NCBI GenBank assembly: GCA_014529385.2
Contig: CM043967.1
Location: 3,440,001-3,500,000 of the forward strand
Direction of reading: 5' to 3'
DNA: 60,000 nt
DNA from: Adiantum capillus-veneris
Lineage: Eukaryota > Streptophyta > Polypodiopsida > Polypodiales > Pteridaceae
The translations under genes were made by a program, and so were the position numbers. The first letter of the stretch is position 1. Every line of letters begins with the position of its first letter. The notes beneath the pieces are model-generated. The model was not told the origin of the DNA and ran no database searches. It saw nothing but the letters and a program-made list of their open reading frames with translations. Shown here one piece after another: positions 12,001 through 21,600 of this stretch.

Positions 12001-12299
12001 GGTTCCGAGCGAGTAGCTCTACCTAATGTTTCCATGAAACGGCTAAACATACTAGTACTAGGCTGTGGAGCTTCGGGAGGTGCATGGTCTTCTCTCTCAG
12101 TGTTTTGGGTAGGGTAGGCTTCCATGATTTTTGAGTCGGAGGAGGAATCACTAGCGGCTATTTTAGGGTCTTGGGTGGTGCTACCTTGTGTCCCCGTTAA
12201 GGGTCTAGAGCCTATCGTGGATGGGTAATGGGTGTCCGTATGAACAGAGGCACCCTCAATATGCTCGTGTTCTAGCACCCGCCCAGAGCGTAAGTGCAT
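8964..12299 (-). CDS. Gag polyprotein of the gag-only element, copy 2 (1111 aa, 3' end shifted by deletion)
   Basis: This is the longest intact gag in the window, starting MHLRSGRVLEHEH. Residues 1-440 are Pro/Ser/Thr-rich with no clear domain. Residues about 448-615 are a retrotransposon gag domain. Four CCHC zinc knuckles follow at roughly residues 685, 703, 860 and 898: CSICLGPHSTSEC, CNACGRYGHQAKDC, CYECGGPHRVAEC and CNRCGIDHLIAQC. Three of the four have three residues, not four, between the second Cys and the His. After about 950 the protein is Lys/Asn/Pro-rich. The final 12 or so residues are out of frame, past the 644-bp deletion. Without that deletion gag and protease would probably be one frame. 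The long Pro-rich N-terminus is unusual. Confidence 0.85.
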   Translation of the reverse strand: MHLRSGRVLEHEHIEGASVHTDTHYPSTIGSRPLTGTQGSTTQDPKIAASDSSSDSKIMEAYPTQNTEREDHAPPEAPQPSTSMFSRFMETLGRATRSEPDANEAHEGGGEVDSPFTSHVDPTPPKSVHVDILPTSYQEGPVELPPSEVPSRVPLVTSKTTGSNIASTSQETVNTSTLEGLFINDHWTYDLDTEVLTDLHFGHAYHVGWIEIVQSTSSATSIEDQQKMICNVIHGIIQSERQNRGINILSTGPMRFLDTSKAQQPTLSQMETPLMSPMVPSYVISPGVSMQSEPPSNNFSFPNLAQPSIKENTMLTPGISLTENVPMTSTVSAVPLPSVVVPNMGPRPYVPLAPCAHMAPTPPIVPLVYAPRVPLPSPYPSGPMLGYVPYPASSTHMPRPVPAPLPHMIPRVPPLALPPHIGDLAVFAQTIGRSIAENIRHASDREPRSKAVQIAKLTQKFNGDEDARKHIEVFEQVCDSLGERNELHKCNALSLTLSGKAGDWYRTLRVDEKTIHPTLRRLFLKEYIREGVLWGVASQLQKAERKEGESVRDFISRLKHLNSRCPVNERFNNNQLLDRFIRGLRNEGIYNGLVIRGITTWEDVTANAIQLEDNLMIAGMRVSTDTRSTSSQAIEYKPMTAKPIANEPKVFETFLTDLTKAIQESLKDNRPPQNSHMYPRREQQWCSICLGPHSTSECPTFRVKFNGTCNACGRYGHQAKDCLMIKRMMANRPPVAWTDAPRAPVLMPAPPVEKLPQHMVPRSQNVVQATLLAPPVLGPQPLHPRVAPMNQVGCEPSTAYADGCEEEIDTSIAYGLDTLQECPIYYMEDCWGQVKPVYQAAALASRGQNINTQARRPPLQCYECGGPHRVAECPIRLQKNAAQMQMNQGSSSAMRILTCNRCGIDHLIAQCPYNPNAPKITPLNLVEIASVTSPIPPVAPAYAITRSMLQGPGHILEERDTALVIQAKKKKTRRKRSQNTGNSKPSSKTNIGTGDDPVYMNDLEDDSDSVETMETRTNTTKGKTDQENRNMEPNENRIRENHKEPLKTPQVFPNPIQDPQDKPQGQKGKNRKKKIGTYPNPVDEIEQVKHLRDLVEETLWENPTSVLLTLW

Positions 12300-13227
12300 G
12301 TGCTTTTGATTCCCTAAGGTGTCAAAAAGCTGCTCTAGGAGGCCTTGTGACTAGTTTTTGCGTGTTTTTTGTTTGTTTTTTTGCTAGATTTTTTAGAGCG
12401 TGTCGTGGAATGGGCCGTGTGATAGCTCGAAACAAGCGTATCACTAGGAGGGACGCGCTGTGCTTTACAGCCCACCGTTTGGTTCTATTTTGCTCCAGAA
12501 AAGCCCGAAACAGTCTTTTCCTAGCTGGGGAACTAGGCTCCAAGTAGCAAGTCTAAGGGTGCAAGTGGGAAGAGAAGGGAAGAGAGTGGAGGACTTGTCC
12601 CACATGCTCTCATTCCCTCTTGAGGGAGTAGGGTATATATATAAGAGTGAGTCTAGTATATATCATAGGATTGAGGACTGAGGCCTGTGCCTGGGCTTGG
12701 GCTTGGGCTTGGGCTTGGGGAAACGATCCCGATCCCGATCTAACTTTTATACAAACCAACCCGTCCGTTTTTATAACTCACGTTTTCTATTTTCGAAAAT
12801 CTAACCTCCCCCTCGCTCACGTTTTTTTTTTCCGTTTTTTTTTTTTTTCGAAGAAGAATTTTTTTTTTTAAATTTTTTTTTTTTGGTACGCGTTTTGCTG
12901 CACGTTGACCTCACCTACCTACTTTCTGTCTCACCTAATTACTAGCCTACTTAAGTAACTAACTGTGCGTCTAACTGTGCACAAACCAGAAAACACAGAA
13001 AATGCAAAAAATTGAAACTTGACAGAACTGTGCAGTGCAAACCAGAAAATGTAGAAAACGCAGAAACGCAAGAAATGCTAACTGTGCAGTGCAAACCAGA
13101 AAACGCAAAAAACGCAAAAAATAGAAATCTCCACACAACTACACACACTCATTCCTTGCCTTTCCTATGATAGAAATTACACCACAAGAAAGCATAAAGT
13201 GCTTAACCGAGCTTAGTGTAGGGCATT
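12300..13227 (-). other. 5' leader of copy 2
   Basis: Homologous to 4824-5737. It has a sense upstream ORF of 73 codons (12543-12322), an expanded CTTGGG hexamer run near 12690-12720, a GATCCC triplicate just after it, and long T-runs at 12829-12892. No other gene is seen. Confidence 0.6.
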
Positions 13228-13245
13228 TCCCCGGCAACGGCGCCA
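13228..13245 (-). promoter_or_regulatory. Primer-binding site, tRNA-Asp type (copy 2)
   Basis: The minus strand reads TGGCGCCGTTGCCGGGGAA, matching the complement of the plant tRNA-Asp 3' end, including CCA. Four bases separate it from the LTR at 13250. It is a cleaner match than in copy 1. Confidence 0.85.
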
Positions 13246-13249
13246 AAAA

Positions 13250-13492
13250 TGTGCGCTCCTTGCCGCACTGTCGAAGCAAGGGACTTGCCAATACACTGTG
13301 TGCGAGCCACAAATGGCTCCAAGCACACAACAAGCCTAAACTAGCAAGCTCAAGAGAGCAAAGGGTGTGTCACTCACCGCTCTACGCTCGCCTTCGTGGT
13401 GGATTCCTCGCCGCGATAAAGAAGAAGCTGCAGTCATGCCGCGCTCAACCGCTTTGCCGCCGTCGTGCCTTCATAATGCTCGATCGCACACA

Positions 13493-13547
<55 letters not shown>

Positions 13548-13846
13548 GAGGAGGTGAAGAAGAAGAAGATGGAGATGGAGATGGAGCAAGAGCACTCTTC
13601 TATTGCACAAATGAGAGAATGAGTGAATTTTAGGTTTAGTTGGCTTTTATATGAGCTCACCCCATTCACACTTGGGCGCCCATGCTTAGCCAACTAATCC
13701 CTTGAATGTCCCAGTTAGAGTGCGCCTCTCATCGGCGATCACTCTTACCCTTTTCCTATTGGTCCAACAAGCCCGGTACCTGACTCTACCAAATACATAA
13801 TACACGTCTGTCGTAGGTGATGGGGTGTCCGTGAGCCGTGAGGGTT
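13250..13846 (-). repeat. Truncated 5' LTR of copy 2
   Basis: Matches 5760-6335 of the central LTR. Identity is clear to 13827, then a 13-base stretch absent from the other LTR, then AGGGTT shared again, then no match. The upstream two thirds (U3) are missing, so the element's outer end is lost and no target duplication can be read. Confidence 0.75.
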
Positions 13847-14320
13847 AACATCGTTCACTCACAAATGGTATCCGAGCTACTGCGGCGAACGCCGTGCGCG
13901 ATCGCTTCTCAACCACTGATTTGGAAGCAATGGAGCTCGCCGGCTATGGCGAAGCTTGGAGAACAAGATTGAGCTTGGCGGTGGCAGCAGATCCGGCACG
14001 GATTGGGGCTTGATCGGAGGAGATCGAAGATCTTGGATCTCGGCGGTTCTCGGCTGCTCGGTGTGTGCAGTCCCTCTTAGCTTGGAGGGGATCTTGAGGA
14101 TTCTCACAGAATTGAGGGCAACAATTGGATCTGTAGGTCGACACAGAGATTGGAGATCTTGTGTGCAAGAGATCAAAAGCTTGCATTTGAAGCCTTGCCA
14201 AATCAAAACCTATGGAACTAGCATCTGCAGAGTTCGGCTATAAGCAGGAATTCGAGCAAGCCTTGAGGGCTTGAGCAGGTCTCAAAACAAGGAGGAATCG
14301 GATCAGGCTGTAGCAAGGAA
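13847..14320 (+). other. LTR-element leader fragment (left part)
   Basis: The sequence TGGTATCCGAGC at about 13866 is one base off an initiator tRNA-Met primer site and is followed by GA-rich, non-coding sequence resembling a plant LTR-element leader. The last five bases (AGGAA) are one copy of the target duplication of the gypsy element that splits this region. It resumes at 23158. Confidence 0.4.
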
Positions 14321-15884
14321 TGTAATGGAAATGGCCTATGAACTTTACGAGTAGCAGAATTAGGAAATTAGATAAAGCACTTTTGTGAGATTACTTAGTG
14401 AGCATAGCAGGTGAACTTAATTGATGATAGCAACATAAAAATAGTACTTAGTTAACTTGGCATGAACAATATTTTTGCAAAAGAGAGAGAGAGTTTAGAG
14501 AACATGACAACAGTTGAGGACCGGATTCATGTGGTCCGGATTCATGCGGAGCCGGTCCCCCCTCCAATAGGCATTTGTATTATACTTTCTTCCATCAAGA
14601 GAGACTTGGTACAATACAATCTTTGTGTTCCTTGTGACCTAGGTGATGCAATGAAGATGGAAAGCTTCATGCATCATGAGCATAACATAAACTTTGTAGA
14701 AATCATTAACTATCCCAAGCCTCAGTCCCAAGGCCTCAAACACCTTCCAAGGTGGAGAGAACTAGCAAGGAATGAGGATAGGGAAGAGGAAGAAGAAACA
14801 TTCCATAGGAGAAAGAAATAGTTCCTCACCTATCATCACTCTTGTTGCTAGCATACATAATAGCATAGTAATGAAGGTGGAGAAGATGACAAACTTAATC
14901 ATTGAAGCATGGCTCTTGGTTGGATTTGCATTCCATAGCCAAGAGTGTTGGTGTAGGCACTCAACTTCTCAACAACCTTGGAGAAGGAGATGGAGTTCCT
15001 CTACTTTCACCAAGTGAGAATACTAAAAAAGAAAAGAGTGTGTGAGAGGTGTATACCCCCCAAGGATACCCCTTGCTTGCTTTGGGCGATCCCCCCTTTT
15101 TGCTCAAGCTTGAAGCTTATTGGACCCCTCTCCCCCTAGCCAATCACATGCACCATGCATTTCGAGCACATGGGTAGCCTTTGGACAAGTGTCCTCCTTA
15201 CCTGTTTGAGAGAGAGAGAGCTTGAAAATATCTAGATATTTGTTGAATTGAAATAGAAGCTCATTGGACCCCTCTTTAGCCCAGCCAATAGGATTCAAGC
15301 ACACCATGTGGCTAAGCATAGGGAGAGTCTGACATGTGTCCATGTGCCCCTTGAGAAAGGGGGTGCCCTTTGGGTGAGTGGGAGGTTAAGTCAAAGATTC
15401 CCCTAATTTTGGGGCTTTCCCCCTCCTTTGTAGGGTCTCTTTTTGAATCAAGCACCTTACCTCCCATGCATGGGAAGCTTCTCAAGCACCTTCCTCATCA
15501 AGCATGACAAGCACCTCAAGCACCTTAGTCATCAAGCACGACAAGCACCTCAAGTACCTTAGTCAGCAAGCACGACAAGCACCTCCAGCTTAGATAGGCT
15601 TCCCACCTCAAGCTCACCCCTAGCTTTCCTAAGGTCAAATTACTTTTAACACTAACCATTGGAGGTCTTTAATGAAGCTAACCCTAAGGTCTTTTAAGCT
15701 CCATTAGCTAGCCTTGCTCTTTAATAGACCATTTTGGTCCCCTTTATCATTGGCCCCGTGTTGAGATAGATCCGTAATCACATGTCTATATTCTAACCCT
15801 TGTTCCTATTTATTATCCCACATTAAATGATCAATTTAATATGAGAAAATCATTTGGGTTTGTTAGATATTAGATTTTATGACA
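14321..15884 (-). repeat. 3' LTR of the gypsy element
   Basis: 1564 bp, TGTAATGG...ATGACA on the plus strand. It contains a run of imperfect CAAGCACCT-type units at about 15480-15590, shared and variable among the three LTRs of the family. Confidence 0.92.
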
Positions 15885-15897
15885 TTACCTCTCTCTT
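15885..15897 (-). promoter_or_regulatory. Polypurine tract of the gypsy element
   Basis: The minus strand reads AAGAGAGAGGTAA directly before TGTCATAAAATC, the start of the 3' LTR. Confidence 0.75.
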
Positions 15898-16319
15898 GAA
15901 TCATAGTCGTCCTCGACTATGAGGTAGAAGAGATAAAGCCTTAGTCATTAGTCAAGTTTTCTTAGCGGGTAGAGAATCCCTTTTTACCCTACGACAGCAT
16001 TCTAAGATGGATGATTAAGCCATTTGGTACTTGGGAGACATAGTTGCCGCAAGCATATGTGCTCTTTAGTCCATTTCATCCTCCCAAATAGAGTGGCAAA
16101 TTCTACTTGGTATTTGAGAGACGTTGTCATCACAAACATGATTCTAAGTATGCATACTACTTAAATTTGTGCACAATAAAAAGAGAATTGGTCTTACAAG
16201 ACAAAAACATTGATCATTTAAAAGAAGCATGTACATTTGCTTACTCTAATATAGCATTGTAAGCATTGACAAGGTTCATACTATATTTACGTTGGATTCC
16301 TTGCATCCATCTAGCATCT

Positions 16320-19060
16320 TCAAAAGGATAATTTTGAACTTAGTAAGATACCATAGAATAATCTTACCATGTCGTAGTACCTTGTCTTCATGCCGAAGGG
16401 TAGCTTCGGGTTGTAGCACCTCTTCTTGGTCTTTGATTTTGGGAGGGTCTTCAATAATTGCTTTACTGGGTGGCTCTTCTTTTTGTAGGGCTTAAATAGG
16501 CTCACATGAAAAGCATTGTGTATGAGCCAATGGTTGGGCAAGTTGAGTTGATAAGCCACCTCATTGATTGGCTTTAAAATTTGAAAAACATTATAATATC
16601 TTTTTGCTAGTTTAGCATAATACTTTTGATGGCCTGTAGGATTTTTGCCCTTCGTTTGCCTCAATCGAGCCTTGGGAAACTTAAGTAAGACCCAATCATT
16701 TTCTTTGAATGTTAAGGCCCTTCTGTGCTTATCAGCATCAGCTTTTTGCCTTTGTTGAGAGATGGATATAGCCTCCTTAATCTTTTGAAAAGATTCTTGT
16801 AGGTCATGGCTATACTCATCTTCCAATGTACTTTAAGTCTTAAGGGACTTTTAGTCTTCCCTCTACGATTTCAAAAGGTGCTTTTCCCATAGAAGTATGG
16901 ATAGTATTGTTGCACGCATATTCTACAAGAGGTAAGTACTTTTCTCATTGTGAGCGTTGATCTACTTCTGTAACATAGGTCTTTAGTAGATCAAGAATCG
17001 TAAGATTGGCTATCTCATTTTGGCCATCCGTTTGTGGATGATAGGCTGAAGAGAAATTCAATCTTGTACCTAGATTTTCAAAGAGACCTTTTCAAAAAGT
17101 ACTGGTCATTCTAGGATCTCTATCTGACACGATGGATGTTGACAATCCGTGGTGTTTGAAAATCTGGGATATGAAGAGAGTTGCCATTTGGTGTGCCTTA
17201 ATAGTCTTTTTGACAGGAATAAAGTGTGCTTGCTTGCAAAACGTGTCGACTATTGTCCATATTTCCGTATTTTGATGGATAGACTTGGGTAATCCAAAGA
17301 TAAATTCCATGGATATACTCTGCCATGGTGAATTAGGGTTGACAATGCTGGAGTAATCCAGGTTGCTTCCCTCTATCATACTTAGTCTTTTGGCATACCA
17401 CACATTTTAAAACATACTCTTGTATGTCCACTTTCATGGTAGGCCAATAAAAGTACGTCTCTACTCCTCGAAGAGTAGGTTGAATGCCTCTATGTCCCGC
17501 ATAGGGAGAAGCACGGGAGTGGGTAACACATAGCCTATTGCAAGTGAATGGTTCCTCTTTCTTCCCCGATGCAAGGGATGACATTATTTCTTTAAAGTCA
17601 GGGTCAGTAGCATACTCATCTATCATAGAAGATAGATCATTGTGAGTTGCTATAAACATAGCATTAACTTTTGGTCGTCGTGAAAGTGCATCAGCCACTT
17701 GATTGTGCTTACCAGCAATGTGAGCAATATGAAAGGAAAATCGCGAAAGAAAATTTTCCCACCTCATTTGTTTGTCAGAACGCTTGGTTTGCGTCATGAA
17801 GTACTTGAGACTTTGGTGGTCAATTAGCAAAATAAATGGAGTCCCCACTAGATAGTGCTTCCATGTGTCGAGGCATATAGAACAACTAAAAGCTCTTTCT
17901 CATAAATGCCCAAGGTCCATTCATCCGTATTGAGCCTTCAGCTCTCATATGCTATGGCATGCCCTTCTTGAAGCAAGACCACTCCAGAGCAATCACCCAC
18001 AAGCATCACATTGGACCTCAAATGGCTTTGAGAGATCCGGAAGCGTTAGGACTAGTTGGGAGGTAAGCTTCTCTTTGAGCTTGTCAAAAGCATTTTGCTC
18101 CTTAGTAGTCCATGAATACTTAACGTTCTTCTTTGTTAAGTCATGTAATGGTCCTACTATTTGAGAGAATTTTGCTATGAAGTGTCTATAGTATGCACAC
18201 ATACCAATAAAGCTTCTTATCTCATGTAGATTCCTTGGATTAGGCCATGCTTTTATTATCTCCAACTTTGATGGATCCATACAGATACCATCTTGAGAGA
18301 TAATATGACCGAAGTATTGAATCGCTTGAAGGAAAAATTCGCTTTCCTTTGATTGAGAAAAAGCTTGTTCTTCCTCAATGCTTGAAAAATCACTTGGAGA
18401 TGTTGCTTGTGTTTCTCCAAGGACTTGGACTAGATGATGATATCATCAAAGAACACTCTAGTGAATTTGCGATAGGGTCTAAAAATTTTCTCCATTAATT
18501 GATTGAACATGGCTAGTGCATTAGTCAAGCCAAAAGGAATGACTAGATATTCATGAAGACCAAACATTGTACAAAATGTGGTCTTTAGGATATCTTCATT
18601 TGCTATCCTTATTTGATGATAGCCACTTCTAAGTCAATCCTATTGAAGTAGGTAGAGCCTCGTAGCTTATCAAACAGATCTTCTACCCGAGGCACAAGAA
18701 ATATGTTTTTGATAGTGATATGGTTTAGTGCTCGATAGTCCACACACATACGGTATGTACCATCTTTCTTTTGCACCAAAAGTACCGGAGAACAAAAGGG
18801 AGAGGAGCTGGGCCTCACCGCCCCTTTGTCTACCAATTCTTGTACTTGCCTCATAATCTCTTTTTATTGAGCCTGGGAAACTCGATAAGGAGGCTTGTTA
18901 GGGAGTGAGCTTCTTGGTAGGAGCTCAATTCGATGGTCATCATCCCCTCATTTTGGAGGTAAGTCCATAGGTATATCATCGATAAACACATCTTGGAATC
19001 CTTTTAGAAACTTAGACAAATCTAACTCCTCTTGATTCCTACCATTTAAATTTGATGATT
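16320..19060 (-). pseudogene. Gypsy pol remnant: RT, RNase H, integrase
   Basis: From high to low coordinates: RT with LVQKKDGTYRMCVDYRALN (about 18785-18715), FGLTNA, and FFDDIII followed by a stop (about 18445); the RNase H segment with DHQSLKYF and ADALSRR (about 17825-17670); an integrase His/Cys region with HRGIQPTLRG and CVVCQKTK (about 17490-17395); a core with SMEFIFGLP (catalytic Asp replaced by Glu) and VSDRDPR; and a C-terminal part with KFPKARLRQTKG and FHVSLFKPYKKK (16826-16320). Many stops and frame changes separate the blocks, so no enzyme can be made. No clear chromodomain is seen. Confidence 0.9.
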
Positions 19061-19068
19061 AGGACCTT

Positions 19069-19650
19069 TTAGAACTCTCTGACAAAAATCATGTACGTAG
19101 AAATTGAGCTCTTCATTGATTTATCAAGAGCAAGATGAATTACAAGTGGTATAGTACGACCATACTCACTAGCATCTATATACATATTCTTTCCCCTGTA
19201 GGTGAAGTAGATTCTCCTTTCAGGGAACTTCATGTTGGTAGCGATGCGGTTGAACCATGGTGCCCCTAGGATAGCATCCTCACGTTGGAGATGCGAGATA
19301 AAGAAGTCTTCTTTGTCAACATAGCTTTGGACATGAAGCCTCAACTTTCCAATTAAGGGAATAACGGAGGCTTGTTGTCCCTTGAAAGCTGTGTTGTCCA
19401 TTACAGTATCTGCCATCTCAAAATTTTGAATGCCCAACTTGGTGGCTAACTCCATTGGTATGAAGTTGTGAGTAGAGCCACAGTCAAACAAAATGAAGGC
19501 ATCATGCTCCCTCACCTTTCCCCGAGCATAGGAGAGAATTGATCCTTTGCAATGGTCGTCCTCTTTTGGAGCTTCGATGGTGGAAGCTCTAGGAGTCTCA
19601 TTGCGGATTTCTCTTGGGGCAAGAACGATAGCCATGTCCTTGCCCCACAC
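19069..19650 (-). pseudogene. Gypsy aspartic protease remnant
   Basis: The open block carries ILFDCGSTHNFIP, the retropepsin active site with Cys in place of Ser/Thr after the catalytic Asp, and ILGAPWFN, the second family motif. It lies between gag and RT as expected for Ty3/gypsy. The usual function is processing of the polyprotein. Confidence 0.8.
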
Positions 19651-21185
19651 TTAAAACACTTATGGTCCTTGCGAAAAGCTTCAAGCTCTTCAGGAGAGAG
19701 AGTTTGTCTTTCCCTTAGTAAACTCCCTTCTCCTTGGACCGATTGTTGTTGTTGTCGGAATGGCCTTGGGAAGAATTTTGGGCATTGGTTTTTCCCCTTG
19801 ATATCACTTTTGTCTTTATTTTCCATGGCTTGACATTCCGTCTAGCCCCTTGTTGGAAATTGATGCGCAAAGAAACCATGGTGTGGTGGATTACTTTGGT
19901 GATAGAACTAGGCCGTTGAGAGTTGATGTACTCAGCCATCTCTTTGCGTAATCCCGCACAAAATTGTTGCTTTTTCTCGGCAAAGTCTACCTTTTGGAAG
20001 AGAGTAGCCTTGAGATGTAAGTCCCAAAAATTGTCTACGCATTTGTGGATAGAATCTTGAGAGAGAAGCTTCAAACTGCGCCATTCGGTGAGCACTTTGT
20101 CCTTTGCATCGCTTGCAAGGAATTGCTTCATGATGGAAACTCGTAGAGCTTTCCATGTCTTTGGGGCTTCGTTGTTGGAAATTGATGCGCAAAGAAACCA
20201 TGGTGTGGTGGATTACTTTGGTGATAGAACTAGGCTGTTGAGAGTTGATGTACTCAGCCATCTCTTTGGGTAATCCCGCACAAAATTGTTTCTTTTGCTC
20301 GGCAAAGTCTACCTTTTGGAAGAGAGTAGCCTTGAGATGTAAGTCCCAAAACTTGTCTACGCATTTGTGGATAGACTCTTGAGAGAGAAGCTTCAAACTG
20401 CGCCATTTGGTGAGCACTTTGTCCTTTGCATCGCTTGCAAGGAATTGCTTCATGATGGAAACTCGTAGAGCTTTCCATGTCTTTGGGGCTTGGTTGTTGC
20501 TATGAAGGCTAGCCCACCATTGATGAGCCAATTTTTTGGAAGTGCATAGCTACATGGCATAGCTTGGAGGACTCCATGAAGCCCTCATCTCCAAAGGCCG
20601 CATCAAATTGTTGGATGAAGGCCAATACTTTGTCGGTAGCACCAAAGGTGCCATCATAGGTGAGAAAAGAGTATCCCTCTTTGAACTTCTTGAGCTTTCA
20701 GGACCTTCACCATCATGCAGGGTAAGATTTGCAATGTCCTCCCCTCTTGTATTCTCTAGGAGAATAGTCATAGCTTTTGTCGAAAGAGGAGGAAGGTGAA
20801 GAAGAAGGAGAAGAGGGTGACCTATTTCTTGCCCTTTTCTTCCTTTGTTTCCTCTCTTCCCTTTTGGAGTCACATCTTTGGAGGAACTTAGGGATTCATT
20901 ACTTTCGTGTTCTTTGGATTCCTCCTCTTGTATGGGACAAAATCTTCTTTTGGGCGTCTCATCAAGAGGCCTCCTAAGCTCTCTCTCCTCTTGGAGAGGA
21001 AAGGAAATCCCATAAGCACGAAGTTGTTGAGTAACTTCGGCTTGCAAAGCATGGTTGCACATAGCTTGTTGCAACCTAGTAATAGCAAGATAATTAACAA
21101 ACATGGGGGCATCATCATTAGCACCTTCATGTGCAAAATCAAAGTTATCAATGTTTATTCTACTCTCTTGGTTATTGTCATCCAT
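19651..21185 (-). pseudogene. Gypsy gag remnant with internal duplication
   Basis: Starts MDDNNQESRINIDNF at 21185. The gag core (AHQWWASLHSNN, FLASDAKDKVLTKWRSLK, LHLKATLFQKV, FCAGLPKEMAEYI) is present twice because of a 322-bp tandem duplication (19853-20496), whose length is not a multiple of three. A partial zinc knuckle (HKCFKCGA) follows near 19665. Frame changes near 20880 and 20530 separate the N-terminal part. Confidence 0.85.
19853..20496. repeat. 322-bp tandem duplication in gypsy gag
   Basis: Units 19853-20174 and 20175-20496 are directly adjacent and differ at a handful of bases. Both start TTGGAAATTGATGCGC. The unit length shifts reading frame (322 = 3x107+1). Confidence 0.92.
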
Positions 21186-21587
21186 GTTAACAAAAATTTG
21201 TATTCTTACTTAGTGTACACTTTGGCAATTCAAAACCTTAGTTTCTACTCCTCTTAGCCTTTGAAAATCAGCACTTAAGTATCTACACGTACTGTTCGAA
21301 TTGGTTAATTATAGAGAGTAGTGGAGTGGGTCTAACATAGCAGAGTTGCCGAGGGATAACTCCTTTTGGACTTCTTATGGCTCAATAATGGTAAAGTTGT
21401 AGGCAAGTCTAAAAAGACTCCATCATTAAGACCAAATCTCCCGAGGTGTGCACCATATCCCACATAATGGCCTCAACAAAACCGATAATAGATCCCAATA
21501 TCACTTACCCTAATATAATTAACAAAATCAACCATTAATAGGCTACTTAAGGAACTCTCTTCTTAAGCAAGAAAAGAGAAACCAAAT

Positions 21588-21599
21588 GCTCTGATACCA
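21588..21599 (-). promoter_or_regulatory. Primer-binding site, initiator tRNA-Met
   Basis: The minus strand reads TGGTATCAGAGC one base inside the 5' LTR (21601). This is the exact plant initiator Met-tRNA complement used by most plant LTR elements. Confidence 0.92.
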
Positions 21600-21600
21600 A

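Larger units (their letters stand above)
1..13846 (-). mobile_element. Tandem gag-protease LTR retrotransposon pair sharing a central LTR
   Basis: Read on the minus strand, the order is truncated LTR (13846-13250), PBS, leader, gag and protease (copy 2), PPT, full LTR (7479-5760), PBS, leader, gag and protease (copy 1), then the window edge. Copies 1 and 2 are nearly identical from the LTR through the protease. Neither has RT, RNase H or integrase: copy 2's coding region ends at 7501 and a polypurine tract follows within ten bases. This matches the class described as terminal-repeat retrotransposons with a GAG domain (TR-GAG). The central LTR has a PBS on one side and a PPT on the other, so it serves as the 3' LTR of copy 2 and the 5' LTR of copy 1. 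Unequal LTR-LTR recombination would produce this. Copy 1 continues past the left edge by roughly 600 bp, judged from copy 2. Confidence 0.75.

Noticed and set aside
14462-14821. 119-codon plus-strand ORF repeated at 21742-22050
   Set aside because: It lies antisense inside the gypsy LTR; it recurs because the LTRs are copies, and the solo LTR does not keep the frame.
21588-21599. tRNA gene fragments at Met-type sites
   Set aside because: Only the 12-base primer complement is present at each site; no tRNA cloverleaf is seen.
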